From positions 112,803,169 through 112,867,168 of the forward strand of contig NC_089980.1 of NCBI RefSeq assembly GCF_036417845.1: a stretch of 64,000 nt of DNA, given 5' to 3'. Shown here in pieces: positions 36,501-47,400 of this stretch. The DNA comes from Apteryx mantelli. Taxonomy: Eukaryota > Chordata > Aves > Apterygiformes > Apterygidae. Under the pieces are notes generated by a model. It did no database searches and had not been told where the DNA came from. It saw only the letters and a program-made list of their open reading frames with translations. Position numbers and translations under genes: made by a program. How positions within the stretch are numbered: position 1 is the stretch's first letter; the number at the start of each line of letters is the position of its first letter.

Positions 36501-38183
36501 TACACACTTTGAAGACAAACAGTATATATGAATGTAATAACTAAGCTTTTCAAGTTTATTAACTATCAAGTACCATGAATATTAAACCATACAGCTGCTC
36601 TCTGCCTCCAAATTGCCTTCACAAAGTTGTATCAAGTTCCAACATCTTAGAAATCTGTCACAGGAAACGTATTCTGTTATTTTGCCAACTGAATTCAAAC
36701 CTCAGTACCTTTTGAATCCACTTCTCTTCAGTCAAACATAACTTAATAAACAGCAAGTCAAATTTGGGGCTTACTGCCCTTCAGGTAAGAGATGGGCTGC
36801 TGTTCAGATACTGTGGCCGGTGAAGGACGCAGTGTCCGGGTAGCCTTCCCTCCCCAGAGCCTGTGCTTATCGCCCTCTCTCCAGTGTATCTACTGGTGTC
36901 AAGCACTGCTTCCTTAGGCTGCTCCCTCCGGTCCATCTTTCACCCGATGCTTGCTTGTTTCAAGGATGCCTTATCTAGATCTTGCAGCTACCGAGCAGTC
37001 CTGCTGTCCTACAGGTTGTTTAATTTCTTTCAGAGATAAGAGAAGCTTTGTTCTTCCTGTACCAAGAATAATAATGCAAGATCTGACACTTCCCACTTTT
37101 CGCTGCACGCCATTAAAACAAACAAACACACCTATTTCATGAAGAAAAGCTTTTATGAACCTCAGCAGCTATGACTTGCATTTCTAGTCAGGTTGACAGG
37201 ACTGCACACATAACTAGCAGTGCCTGTTACGCAGAGGATGTTTTAGATGTAATGACATTATATCTACTTTTAGTAGCCCTTTTTATTGTCATCTGATTCT
37301 ATGCAGGAATTCTTGGTTACTTAAAGGAAGTTTTTAGCACTTATCAACATGGAAAATAATCACAGACAATCTGAACACCATCTAGCATTCCTTGACTCCT
37401 TCCAGGTCATAACCAGGGGGCAAATAAAGCAGAGACCTGTGACCTCAGTAAAGTTTTCAAAATCAGCTCACAGAGTGCCTCCACAAAAACCTGTCACAGC
37501 CAGCAAGAGGAACCAGGATTTCATTAAAACACATACTAGCAGCACCTTATGGACATAGCACATTCAACTAGTTAAATTCAGCAAAAAGATCCCCCTCTGT
37601 ACTCAACGCAGCCAAGCAGCAAGAACTAAGGAAGAAATTGCGGGACCTCAGCTAGGTGAGCACCCCCCCACACTCCCACCCTCCAAAAACCCTCCCACCA
37701 AACTCTACCCATACCTCACTCAACATTTGCTGTGGGGGTATGTGTGTGGGGGGGTATGTATATACACATATAATCCACACAGCCATGAAGCGGGGATGCC
37801 AAACACTACAAAGGAGGGCGCACTCCAGGCCAGCCTGACTTCTCCAGCGCGCCGCACGCCGCGCAGGGCCAGCGGCAGGAGCGAGGCCGCGCGCGGCGCA
37901 CACCACAGCTGTTAACGGCCTCCCGGCGCACGCTGCGGCGCCACGAGCGCGCGCCGCCCCTGAGGGGGAGCAACGCCTCCCGTGCCCAGCGCGGCCGCGC
38001 AGAAGCACCGGGGCGCTGGGCCGGCCCGCTGCTCGAGGCGGAGCCGGAGCACGGGGGGCCGCCCTCCCCGCCGCCGTGCCCTCGGGGGCGGCCGCCGCCC
38101 GGTACCTCTCGGGGCTCCTGCGCGCGGTCGAGACGCGCTTGCAGCTGCAGCACCTTGCGCGTGGCGCTCTGCCCCTCCGCCAT
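18535..38183 (-). CDS. ELOA-like: Elongin A family protein (elongin-A-like), 11 exons, 596 aa
   Basis: Elongin A is the large subunit of the Elongin (SIII) complex. It stimulates RNA polymerase II elongation in the nucleus and, through Elongin B/C, forms a Cullin-5 ubiquitin ligase. Joined exons: 38106-38183, 30027-30083, 28058-28170, 26246-26939, 24688-24787, 23660-23824, 23231-23328, 22253-22433, 21710-21833, 18731-18849, 18535-18596. All introns are GT/AG and phases join without a stop (1791 bases). Visible parts: a TFIIS N-terminal-like domain at residues 1-80, with [10 protein letters not shown] and VNQWKKLIP; a Ser/Lys-rich linker; PTMSFESYL at 244-252; [17 protein letters not shown]; a BC-box [10 protein letters not shown] at 388-397; [31 protein letters not shown]; and a basic end [10 protein letters not shown]. 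Mammalian ELOA is about 770-800 residues, so the linkers are shorter here. The start has a strong context (GCCATGG). Location beside KLHL31 suggests a paralogue, not the ELOA orthologue (inference). Confidence 0.9.
18731..18849 (-). CDS. ELOA-like: Elongin-A-like coding exon 10 (Ser/Asn-rich)
   Basis: Acceptor TAAAAG|AAC, donor AAAAA|GTAAAT. It encodes [14 protein letters not shown], then a Ser/Asn tract ([16 protein letters not shown]) and DGKKPVK. It corresponds to the variable Ser/Pro-rich tail linker of elongin A but is much shorter. Phases agree with exons 9 and 11. Confidence 0.85.
19037..19098 (-). mobile_element. CR1 3'-tail fragment in intron 9 of the elongin-A-like gene
   Basis: On the + strand the text reads agaatcataggataaatcag, then ggttggaatggacctc and gtcatctagtc. 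This is the reverse complement of the CR1 3' end (gactagatgac... ccaacc... attctatgattc). Only about 60 bases remain. It is older and more diverged than the two large CR1 copies. Confidence 0.85.
21710..21833 (-). CDS. ELOA-like: Elongin-A-like coding exon 9
   Basis: Acceptor TATTAG|GCC, donor ACAA|GTAAGT. It encodes [20 protein letters not shown], then a diverging QQEIHGTAG segment. The first part matches the elongin A motif [19 protein letters not shown] closely. Confidence 0.92.
22253..22433 (-). CDS. ELOA-like: Elongin-A-like coding exon 8
   Basis: Encodes [20 protein letters not shown], then [11 protein letters not shown] and a region through EKPKG, matching the elongin A core. Donor AAAAG|GTAGAA. 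The acceptor that keeps frame is ACCAAG|ACA, with a poor pyrimidine tract; length and alignment to the family favour it. Confidence 0.88.
23231..23328 (-). CDS. ELOA-like: Elongin-A-like coding exon 7
   Basis: Acceptor TTGTAG|CA, donor CCG|GTAACT. It encodes [18 protein letters not shown], then [13 protein letters not shown], which follows the BC-box in elongin A and has F-box/Cullin-box-like character. The first codon is split with exon 6 (T|CA, Ser). Confidence 0.92.
23660..23824 (-). CDS. ELOA-like: Elongin-A-like coding exon 6 (BC-box)
   Basis: Acceptor CTCTAG|CA, donor GACT|GTGAGT. It encodes [18 protein letters not shown], followed by the Elongin C-binding BC-box [15 protein letters not shown]. 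This is among the most conserved segments of the family. The key Leu and Cys of the BC-box are present. Confidence 0.93.
24688..24787 (-). CDS. ELOA-like: Elongin-A-like coding exon 5
   Basis: Acceptor ATACAG|GCC, donor TAAAG|GTAAGT. It encodes 33 residues including [19 protein letters not shown], a proline-containing spacer equivalent to the less conserved segment before the elongin A core. Phases at both ends fit exons 4 and 6. Similarity to human ELOA is weak here, so support comes mainly from splice sites and frame. Confidence 0.8.
26246..26939 (-). CDS. ELOA-like: Elongin-A-like coding exon 4 (linker and PTMSFESYL patch)
   Basis: The largest exon, 694 bases. Acceptor TTGCAG|T, donor AAAAG|GTAAGC. 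It encodes a low-complexity Ser/Lys/Glu-rich linker with many KSS, SKK and KKS patches, then [19 protein letters not shown], a signature patch of elongin A, then a basic KRKRK stretch that could be a nuclear localisation signal. The same exon is longer in mammalian ELOA. The acceptor's pyrimidine tract contains an uninterrupted run of about ten C. Confidence 0.92.
28058..28170 (-). CDS. ELOA-like: Elongin-A-like coding exon 3
   Basis: Acceptor AATAG|GAA, donor GAAAG|GTAGGT. It encodes [14 protein letters not shown], then [19 protein letters not shown], the most conserved end of the TFIIS N-terminal-like domain. It ends two bases into a Ser codon completed by exon 4. Confidence 0.92.
28334..28382. 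repeat. (CA)n/(TA)n microsatellite
   Basis: Alternating acacac and atatat blocks followed by a second acacac block, in intron 2 of the elongin-A-like gene. Confidence 0.9.
30027..30083 (-). CDS. ELOA-like: Elongin-A-like coding exon 2
   Basis: A 57-base exon with CTTCCAG|ATT acceptor and GTG|GTAAGT donor, both phase 0. It encodes [19 protein letters not shown], matching the second helix pair of the elongin A N-terminal domain (LKYLKKLSTLPITVDIL type). It follows an 8-kb first intron. Confidence 0.88.
33976..34025. repeat. (TA)n/(CA)n microsatellite
   Basis: tatatata, acacacac and atatatgtg blocks within intron 1 of the elongin-A-like gene. Confidence 0.85.
34411..34447. repeat. A-run plus (TA)n/(CA)n microsatellite
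   Basis: An A run followed by (ta)n and (ca)n in intron 1 of the elongin-A-like gene. Confidence 0.85.
38106..38183 (-). CDS. ELOA-like: Elongin-A-like coding exon 1
   Basis: Starts at ATG in the context GCCATGG and encodes 26 residues, [20 protein letters not shown] and on to QEPRE, equivalent to the start of the TFIIS N-terminal domain of elongin A. It ends GAG|GTACCG in phase 0. It lies inside the CpG island. Confidence 0.85.
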
Positions 38184-38190
38184 GGCGCCC

Positions 38191-38214
38191 TCGCCTCGCC
38201 TCGCCTCGCCTCGG
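38191..38214. repeat. Pentanucleotide tandem repeat in the 5' leader
   Basis: About four to five copies of tcgcc (GGCGA on the transcribed strand) lie directly upstream of the elongin-A-like start codon and are probably in its 5' leader. Confidence 0.8.
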
Positions 38215-38297
38215 CCGGGCCGCCCGCCCCCGCCGCCGCTCTTGTAGTAGCGCCCGTCGCGCCATAGGCGGCGCCGCCCGCCGCTGCCCCCCCGCCG

Positions 38298-38318
38298 CAG
38301 GGCAGGGCAGGGCAGGGC
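38298..38318. repeat. Short (CAGGG)n repeat in the CpG island
   Basis: Four tandem cagggs followed by ccggg, upstream of the elongin-A-like start codon. Confidence 0.75.
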
Positions 38319-38440
38319 CGGGCCCCGCCGGCCTCGCCTCGGCCCCTGGTCCTGGAGTGCTGCCGGTGCCTGGGGTGCTCATACCTTCTCTTTTCCTTCC
38401 ACTGCTTTCTGCCCCGTTCCCCTGCGTCGTCCCCCCCTCT

Positions 38441-38452
38441 CCCCCCCCCCCC
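38441..38452. repeat. Poly(C) run, 12 bases
   Basis: An uninterrupted C run followed by T6 at the distal edge of the CpG island. Confidence 0.8.
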
Positions 38453-38459
38453 TTTTTTG

Positions 38460-41400
38460 GAAGAAATTGCTAACACATGTCCGCACACAATGTGTTCCCA
38501 GAAGCCATGGAGGTACTTTTGGTGTCCGCCTCGCCACCCTCACAGTCTTGTTTGTGTGTGTTTGGCAGCCCGGAGGGGTCTCCATAGCATCTGTCCTTCC
38601 CCTCTCCTGTCCCAGATCTCTGCTGGCTGGTCTGTGCACACAGTATTTTTCCTGGGAGAAGAGCAAGGTGGGGAGAAGTGCTCTTCTTTGAATTGTGTTA
38701 CTTTCCCCACCACCATCACCAGCAGTACAACAAGCCGTCTCTTCTCCCTGCCACGGCCCTGGGTGTCTCTTGGTTATGCCAGCTATCCAACCCAAGGGCA
38801 AGTTTGTCCTTTGCTCTAGCCAACGAGAGCCCAGGGAGCGTAACAAGCACATTTTCACAGACACTGGTTTGTAGGAGGAAATGGTGATCCATACAGTCTT
38901 ACAGTGTGCAGCACGTTGAAGAGGCTGGAGAGCTGCCTAATGGGTTCATAGTGCTTCATCTACACTAATCAGCTAACAGCCATTGGCCCCACTCTGGCCC
39001 TGAGGCAGCCCGTGAAGGCTGGCCTTGCCCAGACTGTCAGACCACGTTATCCTCCAGGGCACACAGTTGCCCCCAGACTGCCCATTGGAAAGGGCCTTTG
39101 GCACAAGCTAACTTCTGAACTTTGCCCAGGGATTATTTGGGACTGTGTTTGATAGCTGAGGCCAAAACCATGCCAGGGACCCTGATAATAAGCAATATGG
39201 ACAGCTACATCTCAGTGCCTTGGCCTGAGCTCTGATCCTGTTGTCTTACTAGTATAGACAAAGCCTATATGATCTTACCCAAAGTACCTCTTTCTTGTGG
39301 GAGTGTCACAGTGGTAATTGCAGTTGACCTGGTTGTTTGCTATCAACCATCAGTAAGTAGTAACAGTACGTGCTTTTCTTTGTTCTACTTCTTTCAATCT
39401 TACTTTTGTTTAAATATACAGTGTAGTATTTAACAAGCACGGTTATAATTTAAATGTGTCTGTGAAACTGAGTCAGAGGGACAAAAACAGCCTGTCCCAA
39501 GAAACACCATGCCATTTATTTTTATCCTGCAAAGAGCAACAAGGTAAGTCCATCACTGTGGCTGTGCCAGCATCATGAGTTTCTGCTCCCCAGAGGTACA
39601 CCAGATGAGAAGTGGGACTGTTGTTAGCATCAGAGCCATTTGCACTTGCTCATACAAAGTTCAGTTATCTGCTGATATTAGTAAGGTCTGTGGTATTTCT
39701 GTTGTCTTTGTGGCTGTAAGGCTGCTTAGTGGCTGATAAACACAATGACAAGTGTAAGTGTATGGAGGCCAAGCAAACAAGGATATGACCAGCACCTGTA
39801 GGCATACTACTGCAATTTTAATGTGCAGGTAAAGGTATCAGGCACAGGTAACAGAAATTGCACATGTGCCATGTAAGCTTCCTGGAAATCTGGGTCTGTA
39901 TCTGAGTTGTTAGTCCACATCTTACTAATTGTTAAAATCCATGCTGGCTATGTGACAGTTGATATGGATATAAATCCATGCTGGCCACGTGATAGTTGGT
40001 ATGGGTATTGCCATGGCAAACACAGCAGCATTTGTTGTAGAGATACTTCCCCAGGTGCATTCACAGTTCCAGCCTATGGTACCTTTAGGTTACCTACCAA
40101 TGTCTGAGTGCTTCCCAATGACTGCAGAGCTACTTTCAAAAACCGTCTGTGAGCTAGACAATTCCTACTTTACAGCCACAGAAGAGTGCTTAAGGTCCAG
40201 GTTAACACAGAAATCCCATGACATAAATTTGACGTTAGATAAAATTTATGTGGCTGGCAAGGTCTGTCAAAACTGTTCTTCACTACCTAGGTATTTCATC
40301 ATCAGTAGACAGCTACAATATACTTAAGCTCTCAAAGTTTTTCTGCATGCCAGTGCCAGATAGCCTTGAATTCAGTGCAACATATATCAATGACAGTCAC
40401 TTTCATTAAAAACATTTCATTCAAATATTGCTGGTGGAACTATTGTTATCTGTCTTTCAGATAGTAACTTAATTGTTAAAACATTCACCCAAAAATAAGG
40501 AGGCATAACTGCTACCAATCTGTTGCATCCAAGTTACAGAATAGGTTGCTTGAACTCCTACTAGTGTGTTGCACTCAAAATCTTGGTATAGGCGAAAGGA
40601 AAACATGGGATATGCAAAGTCAAGAAATTATTTTTAGTCTAATTGATGTATTGGCAATCTTATCAAAGAATTATTAGTTCAGTTACAATGGTAGTAACAC
40701 AGTTCAAATTAAATATGGTTAAAATGACATATATATACAAACTTACTAGTATCTACCCCTTTCTCTGATGTTATGCCCACCCTTCCATTGCCCCTCTGGG
40801 TCTTAACGTCAATGATTTCATTCTGGGGAGGAGGTGTCTGGAAAGTCATCAGCTTCCCAAATCCTTCACCAGGAGGAGGATGTTGCTGATGTTAATGGAT
40901 TCTTCCTCCTCACTGTAGGATCTAGTTGGGGTCATTTTTATGTTTGCTAACATGCTCTATACCTTGCTCTTTTTTCCTGGGTCTGTAATTCTACCTAATA
41001 TCCAAATTTATTATATATGGGGTGTTTTACATATGTTGGGTACTTGTTCTTTCCTCTCTTTCTTACCCCTGAAACTGGTTTTACCCAGCTCCCAAGGTTG
41101 CATTCTTTTGGTGACCATTAATTGGCCCTGGGTGAGTTGATTATAGCCCTGGGGCCTCCAGTATCATCCTCTGCCTATACCTCCAAGGCCTCTGCTGTCT
41201 TCCCATGCCTTTACTCCTCTATGCTGCATTTTATTCTAGAATCATAGATAGTTTATCCTACGCAGGAGAACTACTTGTTATAGAAATTTATTTAACAATA
41301 GGTGTTTCATCATACAATTTTACAAAGCTAAGCAAAAATTAAAGTAGACAATAGTTACCTGGTCATTAGATAATTGCTGTTACAAGCTAAAACAACTCTC

Positions 41401-44400
41401 CAAGCAAGACAAGAGGAGTCCAGACAAAGCCTGATGGCTCCTATTGCCTGTGTCATTAGATTAACACAAAGCCTTGTGGCACGTTACTAGCAATGGCACT
41501 ACAATATTTGCTGGCCTACAAGGTTCATAAAGCTCGAGGTCATCCTGAGCACAAAGATGAGGAGACATTCAAGGCCACACGTCCCACATTGCAGGAGGGT
41601 GTGCCTGCCCCAGACTATCGAAAGGGACCTGTTGAAAGTGGACCAAAATGCAGAGAAGTGCATAGTGAGCACAAATCAAGCAGCTTGACTCTATAAAGCA
41701 CCACCGAGAGTATCGCCTTTGAAGAGGGGAAAGTCTGGTCAGGAATTGGTTATATATTTTACAATGATGTCAGTGAATAAAACTCAGCACTGGAACAGGA
41801 CACAAGACTTCCTGGAGAGAACCCTTCTTCTTTTTTTTCTTTTTTTTCACATTGTGATTTGTTTTGTCCTTTCCACACAATATTCAAGCTTTTGCAGGAA
41901 GACTTTAGAAGACATCTTTCTTTTTTTTTTCTGTCCTGCCTAAATTATAGCCTGATGGCTAATGCATATTTTGAGGGGAACAGCATTTTGAGGTATTGCA
42001 ACTTTCAGCACGGTTTCTTTGTGACTTGCATAAGGTAGGGCAGGGAATCAGTCTTTGGTCTCCAGAGTGCTATGTTAACTGTGTAGCTGTGAAATAGGAT
42101 CTCTGTCATGGAGCTTACTGGAGCTAAGCGCTTACTTGAAAGACTTGAAGCTGAATGAGTCTCTCCTAAAAAGATATGGTTTGCCATATTTTTTTGGAAG
42201 TTAATATAGATAAAATAGATAGATTGATCGATCAATCAATTGATCACCTACCACTCTTTAAAACAGTGTGTGCAGGAAGTATTAAAAAGAGTGTATCCAG
42301 TCTAATTGCAGGGGAATTTTAAGTGGGCAAAAGAGGATTACCTTTTTATTTGGTATTTGCTTGTTAGGGTTACTACCCTTGCAAAATAGATCTTATTACA
42401 GCTTGGCACTGCATATAGCAAATTTATCAGTGCAGAAACCAAAATAGCTAGTAGTGCAGTAGTGTAGTTAGAACACTTGAGTTGGCTATAGAAGATTCAA
42501 ATTGAATTTCCTGCTGCAGACTGGCTCCCTAGTTCCCACGCTCATGTAAGTCTTCTACTTTATAGAAGTAATTAGAAGTATAGAAGTAATCTTTGCAGTA
42601 TGTACTGGAGACTTCATTAACCCTACCTTAGAATCAGCCATCTACAGCTAGTTAGTCTCTATTTTTTTGGCCCTAATAGTATGCAATTACTTATGGAAAG
42701 TGGAATTTATACAGAAAAAAATCTTGGAAAAGATTCAGCCCACAGTCGCATTATGGTTAAAGTAATCTTTGATTAGGGAAGGTGAGGTTCAGATCCTGAT
42801 ATGAATTATGCGATTGAAGCTGGGTTTCCCACATGTTGCTTGAAAGCCTTAACTGTCAGGCTACTGGGTTTTGTGGGATAGGGAAAATCTCCTCACTGCA
42901 TTTCTGCACAATTATTTTGAAAGATCTCAGTTTCATTCCAATGAAGAAGAAAATACTTTAAATCTCAAAAACTTTCATAGGACAAGGAAAATGTTTCTAG
43001 CCCAGGTCTAATTGCAAAATTTCTTATATTGCCTGTCATAACTTTTGCAGAGAAAAGGATTCCCAGTTTACTTGACCCTTCAAAACTGCCAGCTGATGCC
43101 AATTGTTATGAAGATGTGTTTGTTTGGCGGTGATGTGGGACTCCCGCCAGGAAGAGCAGAAGTTGCTGCACGCAGGTTAGCTCTGATAATTGCTCTGTGT
43201 TGCTACATGCCGGAGAGCTGTGTTCTGCTGTCAGCTGTGCTCGGCAGCTTGTAAACTCTCATCCCTAGGGTCTTCACTGCACTGTACTGCCTGTGCTTTT
43301 TGACTTTCTGAGGAAACTGTGAAACCAGAAAGAGAAATAGGCTCTGTGTGAGCTAATAACAACAGTTAGGTGAGAGCTTCAGGGGGTGAATTGATGTGGA
43401 AGGCTTGGCTGACCAAAATTAGGCACCGAACTGGGAATGAGCGATCAAGTGTTGTGAGAGGTGTCTCTCTTGAGAGAGTTCTGCGTGACTAAGTCAGGGT
43501 TGTTTGTTTTGCCGAATGCAGTTTCATTTCTCTAAGGCACTTTCTTTGAAATCAAGGCCTGTGTATTTGATCCCAAATTTGCATTTATTCAGCAGCTTAA
43601 AAAGCAAGAATTCTGCATTTCTTTTCAGTCTTTCTATTGAAAAGATTTCAGTTCCCACTGAAATGCAGTCTGCTTTCAAAATGTCTGCAATCTGCATAAA
43701 GAGCTTCAGCCTTCCTAAAGACATTATAGGCGGGATTACCCCATATGTTCAGACTAATGCATTTAAAGAAGGATTTTTTTCATATGATTTATCACAGTGA
43801 ACTAAATATGTGTTTTGGGGTGCATAGTATTTGTCCGAGTATACACAAACTCAGAGCAAACGAAATAGCCGTGATCTGAAGCTGGGTCTAAATTTTGTTA
43901 AGATACCTTTAGGCGAGCAAGGCAGATCCCCACAGAGGCATAGGCACGATGCTAACGTTCCACCAACAAATCAGGACATGCTGCCTTTAAAGAAAAGGCT
44001 TTGCATTTTCCAGAAAGAGTGCAGTAATGATTCTGCATGGATTAGAAAAGATTGTACTAACTGCCTTAAGGCCTATCTTTGTTGATAGAAGAACTTTCCC
44101 AATTACTAATTCTGGCTTGGGTACATGGAGCAGATCATAAAACTTATTCTTGTTTATTTGGTAAAGAACTGATCTCTTGAACGGTTTTGAAACCTCTTTG
44201 CTTTCATTTCCTCTAAGTGTTAAAATATGACTACATGACCCGCTGCACAAATTGATAGTATTTTCCTTAGTCACTCATGCAGATCACTGGATTGGGCATC
44301 AAATTACTTTTTTTTTTCCCCCCAAGATTCACTCATACCTGAAAGGATATATCTTGACAAGAAAAAAGTTTAAGATATTGCCAAAAAATGTATTATTGCC

Positions 44401-47400
44401 TCTTTCAATTGAGAAAATAATTCATAACTTGATTGAAAGAAGGTGTGTCTTCTGTGGCCAATTATCAAAATATTTTTAATAGTTATTAATTACTTTCCAG
44501 TTGGAAGGGAAATAATCAGAAAGACAACTTGTTATTTTCAAGATACAAAGGAAACACTGTTAAGAATATCTGAAAATAAAGAAGCATATTAAAAATCAAA
44601 GTTTGAATTTAAAAGTGTATCATGATTTGCAGGTAATCCTGGTACCTTTTACTTTGAAAGAAACCTTGTTGTGTGCAAATTAATGGAAAATGAGAATGAC
44701 TATTTAGTTCCAAGACCAGCTTGCATACTGTGTAATAGCCAAGTATGCTCTCAATCGTCCTCTAATCTGGAAGACCAAGTAATTAAAGTTTTGTGTTTTT
44801 CTCCTAAGGTACCACTAAAGTTTCAGAACTATGAGAGGTGTCTGATGACTGTGTCAGCATTAACACACAGATTTGTAGAGGCATGCCCCACAAGTTGGGT
44901 ACCTGTACACTGCACAGCTGAAAGTATGTTCCATGTTTTCTGGGAATCAGAAATGAGTTTTATATCTTCAGTGGTGGTATTTCCTCACTGTATTTTTTGT
45001 GGTTTTTCAACAGTGAATGATATAGGGATGTAGGAAAGACATTTGTAGATATTGAATAAAATTTAAATTTATTTTACAATATGCTAAAAGATTTTTAAGA
45101 TATGGTATTAAAATTAGAAAAATCTTTATGTTCTGCAGATTATAATAGTGTCTTCATTTTGTATCATAAAAATACCTTTTATCAAAAAAAACTAACTGGA
45201 AAAACAAGAAAAAAAAGAGATTTCATAGATTTCATTCTTTCTCTGAAAAATGTTGACTTTTCCAGACATCATAACAATTATAAAAATTGATAAAAGTTTG
45301 GATATGAGTTGTTAGAAAAGGGAACACTATGTACTGAGAGTCACTGGTATGTATATGCTTTGGGAGTCTTGTGTTAGAAAATGGACTGTTCTATCTACAA
45401 AAACTATTTTTCTCAATTTCTTAAAACTCATGAAGCATAGTGGGGAATATATTCTTTGTGTAAAAACTTGGTCAGATTGCAGAAATCATTACAACTGATC
45501 CTGTTAAGGCAGAGCTTCAGAAAAGTAAATAATAATTGTCCATGTAAGGAGTTTTATTGATAGGTCGAACTGGAAGATAAAGATATATTGAGATGCATTA
45601 AGATGATGATAAATGTCATTCCACATATTAAATTGATGTTTAGGATAACTGAATAGTATATTTTAGGCAGTAGAAATCTACATGTGAGAGAAGACATATA
45701 GTATACAAAGGGGAAGTCCCTAAAACATCTCTTGAGATAAGGCTTTGCCCTTTATTTTTTGCAGCTTGACCCTTCATTTTCTTCAAGAAAGCTGGTCATC
45801 TTATCACTAGTAGGAGTGCTTGGCAGCACGTCCCTCCCTTTTACTCTCATTTCATATGTTTGACGGCATCCCACTGCCCATTCTGTTTTGTTCATTTTTG
45901 TGTAACTACATGAGCACAGCAGGGCCCTTTTGTTCAATATGACAAGTATTATTTTGCAGTAATTGTTGCAATAACCTCTCTGAGCTTGGAGGTAATGCAA
46001 TAAATCTACCAATTTAAGCTTTACACAAAGTACAACCAAGAGAAAATCTTCCCTTTCTCTGACTTCCGCTTTTCCCAGTATCCTTCCCTTCCCACACACA
46101 GATGCTCACACTGCTTTTACCTCTCCAGTGGTATGAAATGGGTCTGGGGTGTGGGCATTTGCCTTCAAATTCTTCCTGAGTTGACTGGCCAGAGGTGAAG
46201 GTAAAATATTTCAGTGTATTTTATAACCCCAAAGTTAGGATACCTTCAGAGGAGAAAAGATGTGAGCCAGTAGCTTTCAAAGCCAAAGTCTCTGATGCAG
46301 CAGTGACCTAACGGCAAGAAAAAGAACGTGACCAGGAAGCCCAGGCAGACAGGCAGGCAGGCAGCCTGCTCCACTCCGCCGGAGCCAGGCACCAAAAGCC
46401 TGAGAAAAGTCGAAGTAAAGCTCCAGCTTTCCCTTTGCACTTCCTGCTGGTTATTTACGATGTCTCCCCATAGAGCATACGGGCTTTGGCCCAACCTCGC
46501 CACCTCCCAGCGTTGCTTAGGAAGCCGAGGCATCTGACTTTGAGGTGGGGAGTCCAGCGGTCAGCCCTCCAGTTACCCAGGACAAATTTCAGCTGTTGTG
46601 GATCTACCATCTTCACCTTCCCCTCCTTTTCTTCCTTGTACCTGCGTATTTTAAGGAGCCAGGTTTGTTCCCCTGGTTTCTAAAGGCCAGGCAAGCCAGG
46701 GAAACTTAATTCCTTTGGCTGGGTAGCGGCAGGGAGAGAGGCACAGAGAGGAGGGGTCATTTTAAAGAGCACCCAAGCGCAAACTCCAGTCTCTTTTGCT
46801 CACTGTGACAGCAAAGGGTCACACTGGAAACCGCAAGCTGGGATTTGCCAAGTGGCCTCTCATTTCTCTCTCCCTCTTAGTTTTACTACTTTTCCTCTCC
46901 TTTTGTCTTCTCATTTTTCCTAGGAAGAGGCATTTGCATTGACAACTTCTTGGACAGCCCTGGGACAACATTTTTCTGAGGAGGGTAAGGGATTTTAACT
47001 CCTGATTTGATAGTGCTTAGAAGACAAAATTGTAAAGGGGGGAAGGTTGTTTGTTTGAACGTATTGTTTTGGATCCTGGAGTATCCTTTGGCATGAGTTG
47101 TTCTTAAGCTGAAATAAATTAGGTAAAGGCAAAAGGCTATAGAAAACCAAATCACTCAGGGTTTTCAAAGTTCAGTAACTTTGATTTATTTCAGGATTGT
47201 CCGATTTGTTTCACTGGTTTTGCATTTCCTTTCACTTATGTGCTTATACAGTAAACAAGCTAGGGAAACTTCTGTTGAAAAAGTGTCTTTCAGGAAAAAA
47301 TTTAGAGTGGACATTTTTTAACAAACAGCTTAAAATTTTGTGTTTAAATGAGCTTTATATTAACCTTAGTGCATTTAGTTTCAGACATGCGCATTAAGTG

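Larger units (their letters stand above)
30084..38105 (-). other. First intron of the elongin-A-like gene, 8 kb
   Basis: An AT-rich intron without a recognisable coding exon or young mobile element. It holds microsatellites at 33976-34025 and 34411-34447. Open frames of 60-125 codons occur on both strands but have no domain or splice support. The last kilobase rises in GC toward the CpG island. Confidence 0.6.
37830..38360. promoter_or_regulatory. ELOA-like: CpG island promoter of the elongin-A-like gene
   Basis: A very GC-rich, CpG-dense block in an otherwise AT-rich window. It covers the start codon (38181-38183), exon 1 and the proximal part of intron 1. Several CCGCCC/GGGCGG-type boxes suggest Sp1 sites. 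No TATA box was seen, so a broad housekeeping-type promoter is likely (inference). The transcription start probably lies between 38190 and 38360. The island could in principle fire on both strands, but no + strand exon was recognised beside it. Confidence 0.8.

Noticed and set aside
37982-38473. Plus-strand open frame of 163 codons antisense to exon 1
   Set aside because: Low-complexity Arg/Pro/Ala product in a CpG island; a shadow of GC composition with no splice or family support.
37652-38488. Long minus-strand open frame (278 codons) across the CpG island
   Set aside because: GC-rich DNA has few stops. The composition is Ala/Arg/Gly-rich, no domain is seen, and the same bases are explained by exon 1 of the elongin-A-like gene and its promoter.
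41290-41830. Possible old LTR (mixed GC block with gaataaaactc near 41776)
   Set aside because: No matching TG...CA ends or target duplication could be found, and no family was recognised.
44671-45033. 120-codon open frame, Cys/Ser-rich
   Set aside because: No recognisable domain, no conserved neighbours, AT-rich context and no splice signals that fit; treated as chance.
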